Source of the DNA: Ptiloglossa arizonensis
Taxonomy: Eukaryota; Arthropoda; Insecta; Hymenoptera; Colletidae
Direction of reading: 5' to 3'
DNA: 64,000 bases
Assembly (NCBI RefSeq): GCF_051014685.1
Contig: NW_027478771.1
Location: forward strand, 248,001 to 312,000
Shown here: positions 63,211 to 64,000 of the stretch, one piece after another
Numbering within the stretch: position 1 is the stretch's first letter
How the letters are laid out: every line of letters begins with the position of its first letter
Position numbers and translations under genes: made by a program
The notes under the pieces: generated by a model
Databases searched by the model: none
What the model saw: the letters and a program-made list of their open reading frames with translations, nothing else
What the model was told of the DNA's origin: nothing

Positions 63211-64000
63211 GGGCTAGGGAAAAAATACACATACCGTTGTAATCGGGCGAGTTTTTACTTTCACACGCAACAGGAATTTTTGGGTTAGGTCAATCCGTCC
63301 GCGAGATATGGGAGTTTGAAGCCAAGAAATGGTTGAGAAGGCATACAATTTTTCGCAATTCTGCTGATCCAAACGCTTAACCAGAATGGCCTAGGGAAAA
63401 AATACACATACCGTTGTAATCGGGCGAGTTTCTACTTTCAGATGCAATAGGAATTTTTGGGTTAGGTCAATCCGTTCGCGAGATATGGGAGTTTGAAGCC
63501 AAGAAATGGTTGAGAAGGCAAAACATTTTTCGCATTTCTGCTGCTCCAAACGCTTAACCAGAATGGCCTAGGGAAAAAACACGCATACCGTTGTAATCGG
63601 GCGAGTTTCTACTTTCACACGCAACAGGAATTTTTGGGTTAGGTCAATCCGTTCGCGAGATATGGGAGTTTGAAGCCAAGAAATGGTTGAGAAGGCAATA
63701 TATTTTTCGCAATTCTGCTGATCCAAACGCTTAACCAGAATGGCCTAGGGACAAAATACACATACCGTTGTAATCGGGCGAGTTTCTACTTTCAGATGCA
63801 ATAGGAATTTTTGGGTTAGGTCAATCCGTTCGCGAGATATGGGACTTTGAAGCAAAGAAATGGTTGAGAAGACAACAAATTTTTCGCAATTCTGCTGCTC
63901 CAAACGCCTAGCCAGAATGGGCTAGGGAAAAAATACACATACCTTTGTAATCGGGCGAGTTTCTACTTTCAGACGCAGCAGGAATTTTTGGGTTTGGTCA
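63211..64000. repeat. Higher-order repeat F, copy 2 (runs off the window)
   Basis: The same marker order follows, but the GAGAAAGCATAC monomer is missing, so the later markers lie 1,239 bp (seven monomers) after those of copy 1 (GAAGGCAATATA at 63,691). It is cut by the window end inside a CAGACGCAGCAGG monomer. Confidence 0.86.

Larger units (their letters stand above)
1..64000. repeat. 177-bp tandem satellite array, whole window
   Basis: Every line of the window is a variant of one 177-bp unit. Landmarks such as GGTTAGGTCAATCCGTTCG, CCAAACGCTTAACCAGAATG and TACCGTTGTAATCGGGCGAG recur once per unit, always in the same order and on the same strand. The distance from the first TTCG landmark (139) to the last (63,839) gives about 360 steps averaging 176.9 bp. 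I saw no unique sequence, inversion or foreign insertion. Monomers differ by scattered substitutions that recur in sets, so higher-order repeats of several lengths are superimposed. Arrays of this kind normally form centromeric or pericentromeric heterochromatin; that role here is inferred from architecture only. The array continues past both ends. I do not recognise it as a named satellite family. Confidence 0.98.

Noticed and set aside
1..64000. CRISPR array
   Set aside because: The repeats are regular, but there are no unique spacers: the whole 177-bp unit repeats. The architecture is that of a eukaryotic satellite.
1..64000. Arabidopsis 178-bp, human 171-bp alpha or another named centromeric satellite
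   Set aside because: The length is similar, but I see none of the sequence I associate with those families. A database search would be needed to name it.
1..64000. tRNA, 5S rRNA or other RNA genes within the monomer
   Set aside because: I saw no cloverleaf, no A/B-box pair and no recognisable 5S sequence in the unit.

Overview
This window holds no recognisable gene. All 64,000 bases are one head-to-tail satellite DNA array with a 177-bp monomer and no break that I could find. From the first to the last copy of a fixed landmark (TTCG at 139 and at 63,839) the distance is 63,700 bp, which fits 360 steps averaging 176.9 bp, so about 361 monomers are present. All are in the same orientation. The modal monomer (for example 2942-3118) is about 42% G+C and has 8 CpG sites.

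The organism is a eukaryote, because a homogeneous nucleosome-sized satellite with multi-monomer higher-order repeats (HORs) over tens of kilobases is typical of centromeric or pericentromeric heterochromatin in plants and animals. I do not recognise the monomer as any named satellite, so I give no taxon. The array runs off both ends of the window.

Layout: 1-2029 irregular monomers; 2030-6450 a 6-monomer HOR of about 1,061 bp in three clear copies, with a diverged interlude; 6451-16,879 a mosaic carrying five copies of a marked block (including one at 441) plus dispersed copies of a second 6-mer; 16,880-19,654 that second 6-mer (1,062 bp) in tandem; 19,655-23,869 mosaic; 23,870-43,094 a more homogeneous core with 12-, 10-, 9-, 6-, 16- and 19-monomer spacings and two clear tandem 12-mer blocks; 43,095-44,400 a block copied from the type seen at 16.2-17.4 kb; 44,401-53,379 irregular 11- to 14-mer repeats with a recent trimer duplication and an indel-rich patch; 53,380-57,000 short-monomer modules; 57,000-64,000 a tail domain with its own variants and an 8/7-mer HOR.

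The most interesting signal is a motif in nearly every monomer that matches the 9 fixed bases of the mammalian CENP-B box (nTTCGnnnnAnnCGGGn) at 8 of 9 positions. Five monomers match all 9, and four of those five sit at the same place in one HOR. If real, the window would be a centromeric array with HOR-restricted protein-binding sites. The open frames present are by-products of a repeat length divisible by three and I annotate none as a gene. There are no signs of rRNA, tRNA, CRISPR or transposon insertions.
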